The translations under genes and the position numbers were made by a program. DNA of 64,000 nucleotides from Suillus spraguei (taxonomy: Eukaryota; Basidiomycota; Agaricomycetes; Boletales; Suillaceae): positions 124,001 through 188,000 of the forward strand of contig JABCPU010000064.1 in NCBI GenBank assembly GCA_016800925.1, in the 5' to 3' direction. The notes under the pieces are model-generated. The model made no database searches. It saw only the letters and a program-made list of their open reading frames with translations, and was not told the origin of the DNA. Positions 17,524 through 29,570 of the stretch are shown here, one piece after another (positions within the stretch are counted from its first letter, which is position 1; every line of letters begins with the position of its first letter).

Positions 17524-20312
17524 CTAGGAGTCTTGATCAAACCAAATCTCTTGCCCAGATATAAGCTCAAACATATATTCAGCCTCAAGTTGAGACACTC
17601 CCTTCAGACACAGATAACCAGTGAAGTCTTGGGGACTGAACAACTCCCTGAACACAAAGATAATGCTCCAGACTGCCGAAGACCTGTAGCCATGAGCTTT
17701 CAGGTACTTCTCAGCTGCAATGCCAAGGATGCCAGGAGGGGAGTAATCATCATCATCTTCATTCTCCTCATCAGGAGAGACTATGCTTCCGACAATGCTT
17801 GACAGAGAGCGAATGAAGCAGAAGACATATTTGAACCAGGAACCAGCGACAGATTTAGTCTTTGAACTGGTATGACTTGACGATGACGAGGGGGAGCTGA
17901 TTTGCAGTTCAGATTGAAATGATGTTGTCAATGACAAGACTGATTAATCATTAAGTCAACTATATCACACTATGTACGAGAAACCTTTCTGTTGAAAGAA
18001 TTAGATTTCCCGATCTTTGGCCTTGACAGTAGCACATTGGATGACTTGGAGATCCAGAAGACAATCTAGCGTCCATACCAGCAGCAGCTGGTAAACTGGA
18101 GGCATTTGAATATGCGCCTTTCATGATCATATAAGTGAGGGTGTCCAAAAAGGTTTCAACACATTGAAAGTGGCGGATCTCCTGTCTGTTGACTTCTGGT
18201 ATAACATCATCCCTTGATGTGAAAAACATGAAGATCAGACAACAGAATTGTAGTTGAATGTTGAAGACTTACCAGTGCAAGTAAATACCAACATGATGCC
18301 CATAAACGACAGGGTAGAATCTATCCCACTCTGCAAGGATCCCACTACTAGATTGGAGTGCTCTCAATTCCATATGCACAAGAGTGGTGACTTCAGGATG
18401 ATTCAAGTCAATGCGTTGTATAATAGTCTGAGCATGTGAGAGCTTGCGAGCCTGGTCTTCCATATGACAATAGGTAGCTATTGGAAAGGCAGGTGATGTT
18501 CTGCTTGCCCCAATAAAAGGCCTGAGAGATTGATCAGGATTTAGCAATTTGAATCTCAGGCTGAGTTGATCAATATTTTCTCAAAATTTACTGACCAATT
18601 AGACTTCATTCCTGGGGAGTCTCCTCCAAGGATGTAACAGATCAGTTTGATGGGTGGTTGTGGAGCCATGATAAGTGATGAAGAGTTGATTTCAGTGTTA
18701 ATGAGTAGCATCACACAATATAGACGAGCACAAAGGTTCATTATGTTACGATCATGCAAAATCATCATGCCGAAATCAGTGAAAACTAAGTCTTTTGTTT
18801 CTGTAATGGAAAATCATAGATCAATTCATCCAAAACTAATTACAAAATGAGTTCAAGTATGATTGATTGATCATTCATGCATAGGTAGATCAGCTATGTA
18901 ATTCAAAAGTCCTCCAATTTCCTCAGCGACAGCATCATCAGTGTCAGTATCATCCCCATCATCTCTATTATCACTATCAAGCTGCCAGTGCTCATCAACA
19001 AACAAATCCTCAATGGTTGACGAGGAACTATGATCTGCAGGTATTGAGCCTTTCTGAACGCCAACATTTGTGTCACCTGTAAATCCTTTTAGCACGTAGA
19101 TATCTTGAAGATGAGCAAGAATATGAGCATTGATCCTACGATGCCATTTGCAGAATTCTGAGATGGCACCAAAGATGGGGCTGTCAGTGAGTCCATTGTA
19201 ATGAACATATTGGCGCTGGCCTCAAAACCCTATCTTTTGGCGCACATCTCACGTCTATAGGAATATCTACCAGTCCAAAGGCCATCTTACTCCTTTAGCA
19301 TTGCTGGTGGCATCTCACGCTTACCGCACACCATACCGACTGCCACACCATGTTACACGTACCAATGTCCTCCCATGTCCTTGCCGCATCCGCATAGCTC
19401 CATTTGGTGTGTTGTTTATTTTATGTTCATTATCACTGATTCCACGGCAAGTTTTATTACATGTTGCCTCATGCCGCAGCTGCCTCGCGCTATGTTTACA
19501 TATGGCGGTTACTGTACTTGAGCACTACTGATCTTGCCTAGAGCATTCCAAATACATATGATTTAGGATATAAGCACCGTGTACCCCGCATGATACTGTA
19601 CCTTATTTTACCCCATTGCATGTACTATAGGTCAGGATTAGTGTCTAGCTCTGGAACCACCCAGTAGTAGACTTAGTCTTTAAAGTTCTTTACCACTCAT
19701 TAATTGATCTCGCTCTTTCACTGTTACCACTGGCATACTGCTGGACTCTTGATTTCTATTTTTATTGAACTTCTTATGCACCGCTACTTTACCGCTGAAA
19801 GAACTGCGGCCTTCTTTACTGTTTCTTTGCACCGCTCGCAACCTTACCGCTACCACTGATATCATCACTTGCCACCGCTCACTTGATGTTACTGTTACTG
19901 ACTTTATCTCAACTATGGTAGCACCGCTACATACAATGCTAGTTCCAGCGGCATCATCACTGACCGCGGCAACTTACCGCTGACTACAACGCTACTCTCG
20001 CTCACTGGTTTGACTTGGATTTCACTATACTAACAGGCATCCCCCTTTAGGGTCGAACACTCTTGTTTCGCAAGTGAAGCAGACTAGACGGAGCGCAAGA
20101 CCACACATACTAACTTAGGAGGTAGTTTATCTACAGCCCAGGTTAGGTTGTATCTTTACACTGTTAAGTAAGCGGGAGAAAGTATTCTCCTCATCAGCAA
20201 TGGCTGTGTGTAGACAACAAATTTCAATGTTACAATGTTTGATTTCCTCGTGCATGTGTTCAACTCGTAGAGCTTGTTTCATGAGAACACCTTCTTGCGC
20301 CCCTACTATCAT
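17524..20312 (-). pseudogene. Gene with viroplasmin/RNase H1 N-terminal-like segment, split by LTR-B
   Basis: A minus-strand multi-exon gene interrupted by an LTR at 19197-20160. Upstream of the LTR (20312-20161) a coiled-coil-like stretch EHMHEEIKHCNIEICCLHTA is seen. Downstream the frame resumes with DSPIFGAISEFCKWHRRINA and an acidic region. A later exon (18547-18269) reads DRFYPVVYGHHVGIYLHW, and after a GT/AG intron DDVIPEV...VETFLDTLTYMIMKG. This resembles the viroplasmin-type (RNase H1 N-terminal) domain, which binds RNA/DNA hybrids. The last exon (17937-17524) ends EAEYMFELISGQEIW. Frameshifts in the viroplasmin part and the LTR make it non-functional. Exon limits are approximate. Confidence 0.5.
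19197..20160 (+). mobile_element. Solo LTR-B copy d (964 bp)
   Basis: TGTAATGAAC...ATCTTTACA, flanked by CCAT (19193-19196) and CTGT (20161-20164). Both can derive from CCGT by one CpG transition each. It lies in a coding exon; removing it and one flank lets the minus-strand reading frame continue. Confidence 0.85.
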
Positions 20313-20599
20313 TTTTTCCTCCTATGCGACACCGTCTACTCTTGTCCCAACGAGGCCTCCACCCTCATCCTCCAATACCTCGTCTGGCTTACCATTGTCA
20401 CCCCTTACCTTGCCTACGCTCGTCTTCTCCATTGTCGCTGAACATGTCCTCTTTGCGCGCCCTCTACCTCCTCCACATCTATACATGCCTCTCTCGCTTC
20501 GCGCGCTTCAAGCGCCTCCTCTGCACTCATTGCATTACCTTGCGCTGCAACACACGCACTTGCTCAGTTCATGGGAACCCCCTGTCTACCTTCAAGGAT

Positions 20600-21000
20600 G
20601 TCTTGGTATCGTGTGATGCTTTATCCTTTTACCGTTTACCTTTCTTAACTTGTGTGTTGCCTCATTGGCTCGTACCCTTTATACCTTTGGCTCTGCACTT
20701 ATGGCTCCTTCACGCACATGCACATTCTCATTGGTTGATATGCCTCTGACTCGTTTATGAGCATGCATCCTCTTATTGGCTATCTGGCTTCATACTTAAT
20801 TCAGCGATACTTAGGTATTCGCGCTCCGCTTCAATCTTACATATAAATACACACAGATAGCCTTTGTACTTCTTTAACTTGAATCTACTTGATCTTCGAC
20901 CCTGAACTTCTTTCGATAAGCTTTTCATAAGCTTATTGTCACTATTTGAACTTCATAGAAGTTCATCGCTTCTACGTCTTTGATCGTCGTCAAGAACCTC
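20600..21000 (+). promoter_or_regulatory. Promoter-like region, possible relic LTR and leader of a gypsy element
   Basis: Three inverted CCAAT boxes (ATTGG at about 20662, 20730 and 20776) are followed by a TATA-like ACATATAAATACAC (about 20840). Then comes TCTTCGACCCTGAAC, which also occurs in the E1 leader (about 6229) and the E2 leader. This suggests the LTR/leader of another gypsy element, but no matching second LTR is in the window. No ORF of note follows before about 21550. Confidence 0.4.
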
Positions 21001-21590
21001 GTCTCTGTGACGTAGGTTGTGAGACAGCGCATAGCACCCACCTCCGACCAATGCAACTAGCGCACTCTGCGCTAGGAGACCGATACACATGGGCTGCCGC
21101 TCTTGATAGAGCACCCGTTGCAGACACCATTCAAGTCCCTTAGCGCCTGGCTAGGTTGCTAACAGTCAGAGGGTCATAGATGTTTCTATGTCATTTTGTG
21201 AGTGACCTGTAGGTGTTCACTGTTAATGAAAACTGACTCATGAAACACACTAGGTTCAACTACTCGAGGACACTATGGCGTCTCTTTGACGACCCGCATA
21301 TTATGACCCATTGGTCTAGGGCTCTGAGGCCGACAAACCTTGCTGATCAATATACAGCCAATTTTTCGGATCAGCTCAGAATTTACCTTGAGGAATATAT
21401 GACCATGTCTGCAAGGCAAGTGACTAGGTCATTGTGAGCAGATTGTGAGCACAGGCATGCTAGATGGCATTAGCGGTGGTGCTCATTGAGTGGCACAGCG
21501 CACACCACATGAAATTCAAACTCTGCTTAAAAATCAGTTAGATCAGCTCAGTTGCTGATAGCGTGATAACAGCCCACTCACCACAAGGCC
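21001..21590. other. No gene recognised
   Basis: Short open frames without motifs. It may hold the 5' end of the Harbinger element; no terminal inverted repeat was identified. Confidence 0.5.
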
Positions 21591-21599
21591 TCACCAGTC

Positions 21600-23120
21600 T
21601 CGCCATCAAGAATTGCTCAAAAAAATAGATACTACTACTTTAGATGTCGCAAAGGCCTGGGTTCAGCATGCAATAGCAGAAGATGACCTTAGCTCATCTG
21701 ACTCCTCTATCTCAGAGGACAGCATTATGAGGGGCCCATCACCGCCCTCCCCTATGTCTGAGACATCTGATGGTTCAGGCACCTCATATGGCTCAATTTT
21801 GGTTCATCAAGAATATGCTCAGATCATTGGCTCACTTACTACTCTTAGAGATAGGGTGAAGATCTATTTTTATTTTATTTGGATCAGTGCTTATTGTCCA
21901 TTATAAGGTTAAGATGACATAGATCCATCTTCTTGACCACTTTTCTGCCCACTATCCTGAGCTGTTCCAGTAGAAGTTACATGTCAATCCTGACATATTC
22001 AATGATATCCTTGAACAAATTAGTGGTGACCCTGTCTTCCACAATCAGTCCAATAATCCACAACTCCCTGTTGCTGTGCAACTCACCATCTTTCTTAATC
22101 ATGCTGGCCACTATGGCAATGCAGCTTCAAACCAGGATATCTGCCAGTGGGCAGGCATTAGTGTTGGATCTGTCACTAACTGCACTAATTGTGTCATGAC
22201 TGCCCTCCTTGGACAGCATGATAATTTTATCTGCTTCCCTGCTCTTAACTCTACTCAGGCTGCACGTGCCCGTCACTATGTTCAGTCCAAGTCCTGCCCA
22301 GAGTGGAGGAATGGTATTCTGGCAGTAAATGGCTCACTATTTAACCTCTATCAAAAGCCAGGTTACTATGGTGAGTCATTGTATACCAGGAAGTTTCAAT
22401 ACTCCCTTAACTGTCAGGTATGTTTTATTTCTTATTTGATACCTATTTATTTGATTTAAAAATATTTTAGGCAGTCATTCTGCCTCACAATCTCACTATA
22501 GTGGACTACTCTATTGGCCACACTGGTAGTGCACATGATGCATTTGCATTCCAATCCACTTGTGTTTTCCAACAGCATGCAACACTTCTTGGAGATAATC
22601 ATTGTATCTAGGCAGATAGTGCCTATCCCCTGGAGCCATAGTGCATTCCCCCTTTCAAGAAGCCTCCTAATGGGGCCTTGACCAGTGAGCAGAAGGCTTT
22701 TAACACTATCCTATCTAAGGTATATCTATTATTTTATTATTTAACTTTCTGATGTTTGATTTAATTTTTTAGATCCATGTTTGTGTAGAACATACATTTG
22801 CTGCTCTCAAAGGCCGCTTCCAGTCTCTTTGGGGGCTTTGACACCCATTGCAAAATGATGACCAGCTTCAGTTCCATTCCTACTGGGTGATGTGTTACAT
22901 CATCCTTCATAATATGATCATTCATTTTGAAGAACATCATAACATCTTTAGTGGTGAAGGTAGTACTTCTGATTGGGCCCTTAGAGCTGAGGGAAGAGAC
23001 CTTATTCCCCCCCCCCCAGAGCTACCAGACCTTGATGTGGGCCTTGTAGGTGACACTTCATATGTTGGCACCCCTGGCCATGCAGCTCGTGCAAGATTGA
23101 TGCAGAATTTGTTGGGGTAG
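21600..23120 (+). pseudogene. Dead PIF/Harbinger (DDE_Tnp_4) transposase
   Basis: Exons carry HARBI1-type segments: NQDICQWAGISVGSVTNCTN (helix-turn-helix-like), GILAVNGSLFNLYQKPGYYG, YSLNCQ, VDYSIGHTGSAHDAFAF, GDNHCI and VEHTFAALKGRFQSL, ending LMQNLLG at 23118. The first catalytic position, normally VDG, reads VNG (GAT to AAT). Several TGG-to-TAG or TGA stops (about 22612, 22641, 22840) break the frame. Introns near 21860, 22420-22470 and 22720-22770 show GT/AG. The transposase would cut and paste the element with a 3-bp target duplication; the termini were not found. Confidence 0.8.
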
Positions 23121-23407
23121 TAGCTCACACAGGAATCCTACAAGACAAGACAACAGGTACTGGAAGTATTGCCATAGAAAAATAGGAGGCATGTATGACA
23201 TATAAGAATGACATGTAGACATATGTAGGTCCTCATGTACAACAAAAAACATAGAAAGACTACACACACAATGACAAACATGATGATGATGATGGTGACA
23301 AGACGAGATGACAACAATGACGATGGTGATGGTGATACAATGGCGACAGTGATATGACGGCAACAACAATGGCACGCTCACTCATATGCTGGGGCTACAC
23401 CCCCCCC

Positions 23408-24955
23408 TCAACTTGAGGAGTTGAATCTCAAGCTGCAGAGCAGCTCGTTTCTCTGCCTGTGCCTCGAAAACTTGGAGTTCCAATGATTTTCCCTCTTGTG
23501 CATGCTGGTGGATGACAGTGGCCTCATTGCGTTCCTTCTTGGCCTGCTCACATTAAAATTCAATGTCGAGTTGATGTCGGTTAGCATTAACCTTTGCAAT
23601 CTTATACTCCGAGGCAGCTGCCTTGGCAGTATATATATAACTCACACCATCAGCAAGTGACTGAACCTGACCCTTGACATCCTTGACCTCTGTATCAACA
23701 TGCTTCGAAAGCGAGGAGGATTTTCGAGAGGCTGGTTTGTGAACAGCTGATATGGCTGTTGATGTGATCCGCGAAGCTGACAATGATGCAGCAGATGGAG
23801 ATGATTGCATGAGAGAGGATAGCGACCTGGGTGAGCAGATGGCACTGCGATTGATAACACAATCAACGTGCATTTGGAATTTTCTGCAAGAGGGGACATT
23901 AGGGGAAGGAGGATATGTAGGGGGTGGGGAGGGGGATGGATAAGGGCGCTTGTTGGTAAGATGCTGCTGGATAGCATCGAAATCCTCCTGATCAGCCAGC
24001 TCCAGATTGTCATCTTGTTCCCCGATCTCATCCCATCGCTGGCTGTCCATGTCCTTATCGGCATTGGCATTGTCATAAGGGGCACTGGAGACAAAAGGTT
24101 CGACATGAGAGATGTGGGGGGATGGTCAGGGTGGGTCTTGTCTATTAGTTTGTCAGGGGAGGGAAGGGGGAGAGCTCTCTCCTTACCCTTCCCTTGGGTA
24201 GGCGGAGGTGGTTCCAGGACATCAGTCTCAGTGTCCCCAATGAAGTCATATGGATCAGCAGCAGGGGGTGCTGTCTGCTTGCCCTTCCCTTTGGTAAGGG
24301 CAGCCATATTCACGTGCATGATCAATACCAGGCGCAGACGAAATCGTCTTGGGTGCAAACACCGGATTTCCCTTCCAAAGTGCATCAAGGGCATCAAACC
24401 AAGGAAAGTCAGCTACAACTTGTTCTATAGTTTTTTTAGTGTAACTTGATGAATTTAAATTTAAAAACTCACCTTGAAGATTTTTTCCACCGGCAGCATC
24501 AAGTGGGTTGATGCCAGCACCGGTTTGATGAAAGCAAGCACAATGAATGTTTCTTGTATTTGTTCCTAAGACTAAGATTCATCAGTTAAATAATACATAA
24601 GAGAGGGGGGAAATATGCACTGATTGATATGGTTACACACTGCGAGTGCAAACTTGTGATTGTCTTCAGCATACATAATGTGGTACTCTTTATCCTCTGC
24701 AAAAATAGTTTGAGCTATCGCTGCCCAGATCCGACCCTTTTGACTCCCCAAAGGGTCGGGTTCACTGACAGTAGGATCATGTGGTTTTTTGGATTCACTA
24801 AAGAGTACACGGCAGTCGGCAGGATGTGTTTCAAGGAACTGTATGAGCACATTGGTGTGATTGAACTCTTGCATCTCCCATTGGACAGTAACCCTGGCAG
24901 CAGTAGTAGTACTGATGGGAGTGGGAGTTGTTGGCATAGCAGTAGTGGTAGTCAT
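23408..24955 (-). pseudogene. Hypothetical gene, possible Myb/SANT-like partner of Harbinger
   Basis: Minus strand, convergent with the Harbinger transposase. The first segment (24955-24590) reads VQWEMQEFNHTNVLIQFLET then GRIWAAIAQTIFAEDKEY, with spacing of tryptophans and hydrophobics like a Myb/trihelix domain. After an intron comes GAGINPLDAAGGKNLQ, another GT/AG intron (about 24440-24472), then VADFPWFDALDALWKGNP. The C-terminal part (24050-23408) is Ser/Pro-rich, then a long helical region ending LKLRGGV. The frame shifts around 24060-24300. Harbinger elements usually carry a Myb-like second protein needed for DNA binding and nuclear import, which fits the position. The domain call is by pattern only. 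Confidence 0.45.
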
Positions 24956-25260
24956 AAAATCAGTAGCAATGGGCGGTTCTTGAGTGGCATTGGATGCTGC
25001 TAGTACTACACCCCCTCCTCATCCCCTCGTACCACGAGTCATGCTCCCTCTTCCCCTACTAGCATGCAAGGGCCTTTGCATAGCAATCTGTAAATTATTA
25101 GCAGTCTTGATGCGTGCCTTGAGGCATTCTGAATGTCATACTTGCAGATGTTGTGGAGGCATCCTGTATGGGTAGCATGAAGATTGGATTTCAGACTCCG
25201 CTTAGCACTGCCAAACATTCTGTAGATTCTGAAAGAAATTAGTCAACCTTTTCCACATTT
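24956..25260. other. No clear gene
   Basis: Some 300 bases that may hold the 5' end of the minus-strand gene and the promoter of the plus-strand gene. I see no defined signal. Confidence 0.4.
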
Positions 25261-26715
25261 TCAGAACCTCCCAAAGTTTACTTTGAACCCCACTAATGAC
25301 TTCGATTCTAATTTTGCCTCTTCCCTGTCAAATAACTGGGATGACCCATCTGGAACCTTGACCTCTGATCAATTCCCACTGAGTCCCACTTGTGCAGGGC
25401 TGCTTTGCGAGGCAAATGCATCTACCTGGGCAACATATAACCCCACACGACCTGTTATTCATCATCAGATGCCACCAACTCAGCTGACGGATGCACAAAA
25501 GGCATCCCAGAAGATTAAGAGGGACCAGAAGAAAGAGACAACAAAACACTTACATGATGGTATTTCTGAGTTCCTTGATGAGCAGAGGGTGAAGATCAAG
25601 GTGATCGCCTGAACTCACAATATCAACCCAAAGTACATAAATGATATAATTGGTGTCCACACGAATTACCACAAGTCCCACAAGCCCCAGTTGATCAATG
25701 TGCTTATTCATGCGAAGGCAAAGGAGCTGAATGTGGGTAAGTCTTGTGATGTTCTCAATGCGATCTCAGTGCTTATCTTATGATAATCAGACAAACCTGT
25801 AGGGTCTCGCTACACATTGGCTGAGCTTCATGAAATGGTTCTGAATGATCCTGAAATGAAGAATTTGACGAGAGAAGAAAAGGCAGTCTACATACAGGCC
25901 CTCAATAAGCATCGTGATCAGAAGGGACTTAGTGTCCGTGCGAACAATTCCGCAGCTGCGCGAGATGTGGTAGCCACGACGGAAAGACTTGTCAAAGGGG
26001 TATGTTTAATTTTTTTTGACTGCTGACTACATCTACAACCAACTGAACTCATACTTAGCTGGATGACCTACGTGTTCGGACCGGTGTGTATGCGACACTA
26101 TTTGTCGTTCGTGGTCACATCAATGACATGATTCAAACCACAATGCATGGGACCGATAATACAGAAGACTTTTGGGAAGATGTTTATGAGCATCTGATGG
26201 CAGATTTTTTGCGTCAATATGAACAATGGGCATGCACACAAAATCAGAGTAAGTTTGCATGTTATATCCTTACTTGATCAACATTGAATGTCGTGCAGAT
26301 CATAACAAGCGAGACTCTTTGGAGACAATGTGAAAGCAAGTTCATAAATTTATCCTCCGTGGGCTGTGTGAGTGATTATGTTATTTTGCATGCGCTGGTC
26401 CCATCTAACACTGTTTTCAGTTGCAGTGACCGGTAAAAAGGACATTGTGATGAACTACAATAACTATGACACTGCGATTGTGGAAACATATGGAGTACGC
26501 CTTGTAGAATGGCCCCACAGGGTCAAGTTCATTAGTCCTTCGAACATTGGGACAGTTGGCGACATTCAGAAACTTCGAGATGCACTCAAGAGTCATACCT
26601 GCTACTGGACCTCTCTATCCCAGGCAGAAATCAAATCCCATGCAGCTGAACTCGATACCCGCCATTCAGCTGGCGAAATTGTTCGCAAGCCATGCAAGAA
26701 GTGTTCGGACTCTGG

Positions 26716-28075
26716 TAGTGCTGCTGCGGTCCGGTTCCATTCGGTTCAGAGGTGGTTGGACGAGAACCAAAAACCGGACCAATGTTCGGTTCTAGTTATT
26801 TCAACGAACTAAAAACCGGACCAAGGTTCGGTTCTAGTTATTTCAACAAACCTTAGACCGAACCTTTGCGAACGGTTCGCAGCGGTCAGGTTCGGTTTTT
26901 TTCTCTGTCTGAACGCAAACCGAATGCAAAAAAATTACAGCCAGGAAAAAAAAACATAGCAAGACTTGCTTTCAAGTTCACCGGCATCCTTGCAAGGTCT
27001 GCAGACCCAATGTTTGTCGTCGCGAGTGAAGATTGTTCGAATATCAGCGCTGCGCTCACTCTTTGATAAAGCGGCTCGGATGGTGGTGTCTTGAAGATCT
27101 TCGGGTTCGTCCTCAGGTTCATCCTCAGGTGCTGGTACACCTTCGTCCTCGGCCTCATCCGATTGACCAGCACCGTGGTCAGTATCAATATCCGTGTCGT
27201 CGTCAGATAATGGAGCGGAGAGCTGTAACACAACCTTCTTCCTAACTAGTTGCTCAGTTGCACTGGATAATGCACGCTTGCGGCTTGTTGAAGAACAAGC
27301 GTTGTTGGAATCACGAAGGCGCGCAGAAGGTTTAGAGGCACGAATGGAGCGTCGAGCGCCGGCAATAAGTGGCACTGGTTTGCGTCCAGTCTGCAGTAGC
27401 ACAGAGAAGGCGTCTGTGGGTGGCTGGGCAGAGGAGGATGGAGCGGAAATGGGGACGGCATCATCAGGATTGTTGTAAAAAACGATGTCTTTGGCGTCCT
27501 TTAGAGACCCGTCTGGGTTGAGGGCACACTGTGCTTCAGGTTCAGACATTGTACCAGTAGTCAAAATATATCACTCACCTTGATCCCTTTATATGCGAAT
27601 ACCCAATCTCCTACTAACTCATAGTATGCATTGAATAATCCTAAGAAATATAATATGTCAATCAGTTTATTGCGCTTGATTTGACGGAAAAGTCATACCT
27701 TGAGCTTGATTGAACAGGTAGGCGTTATCGGACAGCAGGGTGTGCGGGATGCGAACCTCCGGACAGGATAAGTTGAAAAAAGTCTTGAGAATGCCAAAGG
27801 TCAAAGTGACCATGGCGAATCTTGAGAATCGAGAAGTCAAAATGATGAGAAGCGTGTGATTGAGCCTTGAAGGCGTTGCAAAGAAGATTCGGTTCGGGGT
27901 TCGGAACGGTTTGGGAAGGTCCGAACCTATAGATGAACCACACAGGAGTTAGCGGACCACGAACCTCATTCCGGTTCGGTCCGTGCAAAATGCTGGACCA
28001 TGGACCGAACCAAGGACGAACCTGACCAATGGTCAGGTTCGAACCACGGTTCGGAACTGGACCACGGCAGCACTA
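26716..28075 (-). mobile_element. hAT element, non-autonomous (1360 bp), perfect 8-bp TSD
   Basis: Flanked by GACTCTGG on both sides (26708-26715 and 28076-28083). The ends TAGTGCTGCTGCGGTCC and, inverted, TAGTGCTGCCGTGGTCC form the TIR. Sub-terminal regions are packed with GGTTCGGTCC-like motifs in both orientations, as in other hAT elements where they bind transposase. Inside, the minus strand keeps only the N-terminal transposase exon. Confidence 0.9.
26935..27564 (-). pseudogene. hAT transposase N-terminal exon with BED-type zinc finger start
   Basis: Begins near MSEPEAQCALNPDGSLKDA (27549), has a Ser/Ala-rich and then strongly acidic region (DDDTDIDTDHGAG; PEDEPEDEPED) and reaches RSADIRTIFTRDD...WVCRPCKDAG, the start of a BED-like finger, near 26990. 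The frame then ends, and the catalytic RNase H-like and dimerisation domains are missing, so the element cannot move by itself. Confidence 0.6.
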
Positions 28076-28259
28076 GACTCTGGAGTTCCTTGGAAGCGCA
28101 AGGCTCCGGTTACTACAGAACAGGCTGGCCAGGAAATCCAGAGGATGTCGAAGAAGGCAAAAAGAACCGTTCCACAGCGTGCCAAGCACCCAAGAGCTCT
28201 GAATTCATTGAGCCATCTGACGAAGATGTCGAGTAGTACTACCATTACCATACTCTAGT

Positions 28260-29220
28260 TTATAGACAGTGTATTCTCAACATATTTACATTGCCTACAT
28301 ATTGCAATCATTACCAGTTCATGTATCGGCGAAACACGGTGTCGATCTGAGTACTTGAACGTGAGTTATGTGAGGTCATCGTGTCGCGCAGCGAGCTCAA
28401 AGGTCCCAGCAGTCTTCATACGAATTTCTGCTCTCTTCTGCACACAACGGAGGCAACAAGGGTCAGTACAGATACGGACAGAGTTTGCAAGCCGTTGTGA
28501 TGATATTGATCGTCGTAATAAGACCATACATGATTGTCATGCTGTCTCAAAGCCATATGGGATGCGGCAGAAGGAGAAAAGACAGTGAGAATATACTTCA
28601 GGCTAGATAGACCGGTCGAAATGTCTGTTAAAAATTATACCAGCTGTCGATAGTAGGAATGCGCGCAGGACCAGATGTCAACTCCACGGTGACCCCATTA
28701 TGATTGGAAACAAAATGCAGCACAATGCAGTCATGCAGAAAAGACGATAGCACGGAGAAATCTCTACTCATCGTTAATATAAATAACAGTAGGAATATCA
28801 GTGAAGGGTCCAATGACTTGATAACAACTAAAGGCACAGTCGACGAATAAGATCAATATACGCAGTGAGAAACACAACACCAACTACTGTCGTAGCGGGA
28901 ATGAAGCACTGCGCAGCCTGAGTGAGTCGCATATCCTGGAGGGTAAGGGCTGCTCAGTGAGCTTAGGGAAGGAATCCCAAGGATAGATTCATTCGCCACT
29001 AATGTTGCGATATTGATAAAAATGCTCGCCAGCAGCTGCAGATCTACCTCAGTGAGCACGGCGCGCAGAGTCGCCGCAGACTGGCGTAGAACTGATTTGT
29101 GACAGGACCATAGCGTGAATAGGTACATACCAATAAAGTTCGGAACAAACATTGGTCGGACTTCAAAATAAGTTGCGTCATATCGGCAAATCGAACCGTA
29201 ACCTATCGTCCGCCATACAC
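28260..29220. other. No gene recognised
   Basis: Nearly 1 kb with only short frames on both strands. A few intron-like TTTTAG or TGTGCAG acceptors are present, but I could not chain exons into a protein that resembles anything. Confidence 0.5.
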
Positions 29221-29254
29221 CTGCTTGTCAGTTGCCAAGCTGGCGGAAGATACC

Positions 29255-29446
29255 TCGACATACCTATCTATCTTTTTCAGAGTGCCCTCGACTTGCATTC
29301 CGCTGGTCATTCGGACCAAACCGCTACCCAGCTCCATCTCACCATTGCTTTGCTCTCGTGGTTCGCGAAGCGAGGATTTGAAGCGGATGTTGATGCAGCC
29401 AGAGAGTTGCTGAGCGAAGTCTTCGAAGTCTGTATCTGTTGTCGCT
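29255..29446 (+). pseudogene. TPR-repeat protein fragment
   Basis: Reads YLDIPIYLFQSALDLHSAGH, then LTIALLSWFAKRGFEADVDA and ELLSEVFEVC, the spacing of a tetratricopeptide-like repeat typical of large agaricomycete TPR/CHAT protein families. It seems to be a single exon or C-terminal piece; the rest is not seen, and a stop follows at about 29446. Confidence 0.5.
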
Positions 29447-29570
29447 GAATGTGAGTCTCCTGTGTTCTGCTGTGTTCCGCTCTGACTACTGAGTGGTCAA
29501 TGCAGGTCTGGCATTCTTTTGGAGGACCACTGTACTCAGCCTCGCACCTGCCCTCTGGAGACCTTTGTTT

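Larger units (their letters stand above)
25262..28236 (+). pseudogene. Unknown multi-exon agaricomycete gene, split by a hAT element
   Basis: No domain name is known to me, but the exon chain is coherent. Exon 1 runs to about 25739 (with a TGA at 25610). A GT/AG intron is at 25740-25800, then TLAELHEMVLNDPEMKNLTREE and SVRANNSAAARDVVATTERL. An intron is at 26001-26057, then RTGVYATLFVVRGHINDMIQ and FLRQYEQWACTQNQ. After further introns come KKDIVMNYNNYDTAIVETYG and FISPSNIGTVGDIQKLRDAL. The exon is cut at 26715 by the hAT element and resumes at 28084 (VPWKRKAPVTTEQ), ending near 28236 in an acidic tail. Stops at 25610 and about 26330 (likely CGA to TGA) and a frameshift near 28190 show it is dead apart from the insertion. 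Confidence 0.65.

Noticed and set aside
19192..20165. 5-bp target duplication for LTR-B
   Set aside because: The fifth base never matches across copies, whereas four bases match in all complete copies once CpG transitions are allowed.
20200..20749. 138- and 141-codon plus-strand frames
   Set aside because: Overlapping open frames rich in Pro/Ser/Leu without motifs or splice context; the minus strand reads a better protein.
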